Origin: Novosphingobium sp. UBA6722
GTDB taxonomy: Bacteria > Pseudomonadota > Alphaproteobacteria > Sphingomonadales > Sphingomonadaceae
DNA length: 8,782 bases
Direction: 5' to 3'
NCBI GenBank assembly: GCA_002454125.1
Contig: DKII01000055.1
Location: 7,568 to 16,349 of the forward strand
This document shows, in pieces, positions 7,548-8,782 of this stretch. Positions within the stretch are counted from its first letter, which is position 1. The number at the start of each line of letters is the position of its first letter. The translations under genes and the position numbers were made by a program. The notes beneath the pieces were generated by a model. The model ran no database searches, had not been told where the DNA came from, and worked only from the letters and a program-made list of their open reading frames with translations.

Positions 7548-7955
7548 TCAGGTCTTCGGCTTCAGTCGCAGCGAAGCCGAATTGATGCAGTAGCGCAAAC
7601 CGGTCGGGCGCGGGCCGTCGGGAAACACATGGCCGAGATGCGCGCCGCAATGCCGGCAGGTCACTTCTGTCCGGATCATGCCATGACTGAGGTCGCGATG
7701 CTCTGTCACGGCGTCTTTTTCCACGGGCTGCCAGAAACTGGGCCAGCCCGAGCCGGAGTCGTACTTGCTGTCGCTGTCGAAGAGCGCGCCGCCACAGCAG
7801 CGACAGGTGTAGACGCCATCATCCTGGCAGTTCCAGTACTCGCCGGTGAAGGCGCGCTCGGTGCCCTTCTGGCGGCAGATGCTGAACTCGCTGGCGCTCA
7901 GGCGCTCGCGCCACTCGTCATCGGAAAGCTGCGCGGGGTCTTTCTCGTCGTTCAT
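7548..7955 (-). CDS. msrB: Peptide-methionine (R)-S-oxide reductase MsrB
   Basis: This 135-residue enzyme reduces the R form of methionine sulfoxide in proteins, normally using thioredoxin. Zinc ligands are visible as two CxxC pairs: Cys51/Cys54 (CRCC) and Cys100/Cys103 (CRHC). The catalytic cysteine is Cys123 in RYCINSASL, and AHLGHVFPDGP (105-115) and GTERAFTGEY (31-40) are family signatures. The usual resolving cysteine position is serine here (SGSGWPSF, Ser69). Cys27 in FSICRQKGTERAF is a candidate substitute. No signal peptide is seen, so the protein is cytoplasmic. The ATG at 7955 is preceded by AGGAGG at 7966-7961, 5 nt away; a longer frame reaching 8045 lacks such support and would not start like the family. 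It is the first gene of the minus-strand run, 32 nt before the peroxidase gene, and its promoter must lie in 7956-8141. Confidence 0.97.
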   Translation of the reverse strand: MNDEKDPAQLSDDEWRERLSASEFSICRQKGTERAFTGEYWNCQDDGVYTCRCCGGALFDSDSKYDSGSGWPSFWQPVEKDAVTEHRDLSHGMIRTEVTCRHCGAHLGHVFPDGPRPTGLRYCINSASLRLKPKT

Positions 7956-8141
7956 GTCGCCCTCCTGCCAAAGCCGCAAGCATGCTATGACAACAGCCAG
8001 CCGGTCATCCATAAAAACTGAGACATCTTCAGACTGTATCAGCACGCTACTGACAAAAGCTTTCCGCTACACTAGCCAGCGAACATGACGGGCATGTGGC
8101 TCGTGCATGAACCGGGCAGGCCCCGAAAGACGGAAACGAAC
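7956..8141. promoter_or_regulatory. Divergent intergenic region between msrB and alaA
   Basis: These 186 nt separate the divergent msrB and alaA starts and must supply promoters in both directions. The stretch from about 7980 to 8080 is clearly more AT-rich than the flanking genes. Candidate elements are weak. On the minus strand, TTGTCA (8056-8051) is a good -35 match, but 17 nt later there is only TCTGAA (8033-8028). On the plus strand, ATGACA (7987-7992) is followed by TAAAAA (8012-8017) with a 19-nt spacer, and a lone TACACT occurs at 8068-8073. I see no clear operator palindrome, no riboswitch-like structure and no small gene with its own ribosome binding site. Confidence 0.45.
7961..7966 (-). 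promoter_or_regulatory. Ribosome binding site of msrB
   Basis: A perfect AGGAGG on the minus strand lies 5 nt before the ATG at 7955. It is the strongest Shine-Dalgarno sequence in the window and rules out the longer upstream start at 8045. Confidence 0.8.
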
Positions 8142-8782
8142 ATGGCGATCAGCAAATCCTCCAAGCTCAAAGACGTGTGCTACGACATTCGCGGTCCGGT
8201 GTTGAAGGCGGCCGTCGCCATGGAGGAACAGGGCCATCGCATCATCAAGCTGAACATCGGCAACCCGGCACCATTCGGCTTCGAGGCACCGCAGGAGATC
8301 CTGTCGGATGTCATCAGCAACCTGCCCAACGCCGTCGGCTACTGCGACTCCAAGGGTCTTTTCGCGGCGCGCAAGGCCATTGTGCACTATTACCAGACGC
8401 GTGGTCTGCTGGGCGTGGATGTCGGCGACATCTACATCGGCAACGGCGTCTCCGAGCTGATCGTCATGGCCATGCAGGCGCTGCTGAACAATGGCGACGA
8501 AATGCTCGTGCCGGCCCCCGACTATCCGCTGTGGACCGCCGCCGTGACGCTGGCCGGCGGCACGCCCGTGCACTACCTCTGCGACGAGGAGCAGGGCTGG
8601 ATGCCCGACCTCGCCGACATGGCGCGCAAGATCACGCCGAACACGCGCGGCATCGTGGTCATCAACCCGAACAACCCGACCGGCGCGGTATACAGCGAGG
8701 AAGTCCTGCGCGGCATCGTCGCCCTCGCCCGCAAGCACGGCCTGACGCTGTTCGCCGACGAGATCTACGACAAGATCCTCTA
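8142..8782 (+). CDS. alaA: Glutamate--pyruvate aminotransferase AlaA, 3'-truncated by the window edge
   Basis: The frame is open from the ATG at 8142 to the window end: 213 complete codons of a protein usually about 405 residues long. It is a fold-type I, PLP-dependent class I/II aminotransferase that makes alanine from pyruvate and glutamate in the cytoplasm. The N-terminus (SSKLKDVCYDIRGPVLK) and later blocks (LNIGNPAPFGFEAPQEIL, YIGNGVSELIVMAMQALL, PAPDYPLWTAAVTLAGG, INPNNPTGAVYS, FADEIYDKIL) match E. coli AlaA (YfbQ) closely. The Asn of NPNNPTG and the Asp of FADEIYD are the expected PLP contacts; the catalytic lysine lies beyond the edge. The start at 8142 has a weak GGA 7 nt upstream. 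In-frame ATGs at 8085 and 8094 and a GTG at 8103 would add up to 19 residues that do not look family-like. The strong likeness to gammaproteobacterial AlaA is unexpected beside alphaproteobacterial genes. Confidence 0.95.
   Translation, partial: MAISKSSKLKDVCYDIRGPVLKAAVAMEEQGHRIIKLNIGNPAPFGFEAPQEILSDVISNLPNAVGYCDSKGLFAARKAIVHYYQTRGLLGVDVGDIYIGNGVSELIVMAMQALLNNGDEMLVPAPDYPLWTAAVTLAGGTPVHYLCDEEQGWMPDLADMARKITPNTRGIVVINPNNPTGAVYSEEVLRGIVALARKHGLTLFADEIYDKIL

Noticed and set aside
8018..8042. CTGA...TCAG inverted repeats in the msrB-alaA intergenic region, considered as an operator
   Set aside because: The arms are 4 nt long and the longer palindrome does not hold when compared with its reverse complement. 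It does not match the OxyR ATAG-N7-CTAT pattern either.
8067..8738. A 223-codon minus-strand frame opposite alaA
   Set aside because: The plus strand encodes alaA clearly. The antisense product is His/Val/Asp-rich and typical of reverse-strand readings of GC-rich genes.

Overview
The window looks like chromosomal DNA of a GC-rich alphaproteobacterium, most likely of the order Sphingomonadales. The GC-rich third positions, the form of the DnaE N-terminus (FVPLRVFSSYTML) and the radical SAM/DUF1330/AMP-ligase set all fit. The assignment rests on recalled family resemblance, not on a search. I see no rRNA or tRNA genes, CRISPR array, insertion sequence or tandem repeats. Coding density is about 95 percent.

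Layout. Plus strand, left edge: the 3' part of a PA0069-family radical SAM gene (1-922), then a small gene for an exported protein of unknown function (955-1425, TTG start). These converge on a five-gene minus-strand run that reads right to left: msrB (7955-7548), a glutathione peroxidase-family gene (7515-7036), dnaE (6947-3462), an AMP-dependent acyl-CoA synthetase (3428-1839) and a DUF1330 gene (1836-1429). The gaps along this run are 32, 88, 33 and 2 nt, with no convincing terminator, so it could be transcribed as one unit or as two (msrB-gpx and dnaE-acs-DUF1330). Only 3 nt separate the stop codons of the converging genes at 1425/1429. Right edge, plus strand: the 5' part of an alaA-type aminotransferase gene (8142 to the end), divergent from msrB across a 186-nt relatively AT-rich region that must hold the promoters for both directions.

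Function. msrB and the peroxidase form a small oxidative-damage module: methionine sulfoxide repair plus peroxide reduction, both probably thioredoxin-linked judging from cysteine placement. dnaE is the replicative polymerase, with an intact polymerase triad and clamp-binding motif but a degenerate PHP metal site. The acyl-CoA synthetase activates fatty or other carboxylic acids, and the DUF1330 protein behind it is probably translationally coupled. AlaA would make alanine from pyruvate and glutamate. It resembles the gammaproteobacterial enzyme closely and is the best candidate here for horizontal acquisition, though the evidence is soft.

The window is mostly ordinary housekeeping. I found no strong case for an undescribed system. 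The findings are specific, modest points that can be checked.
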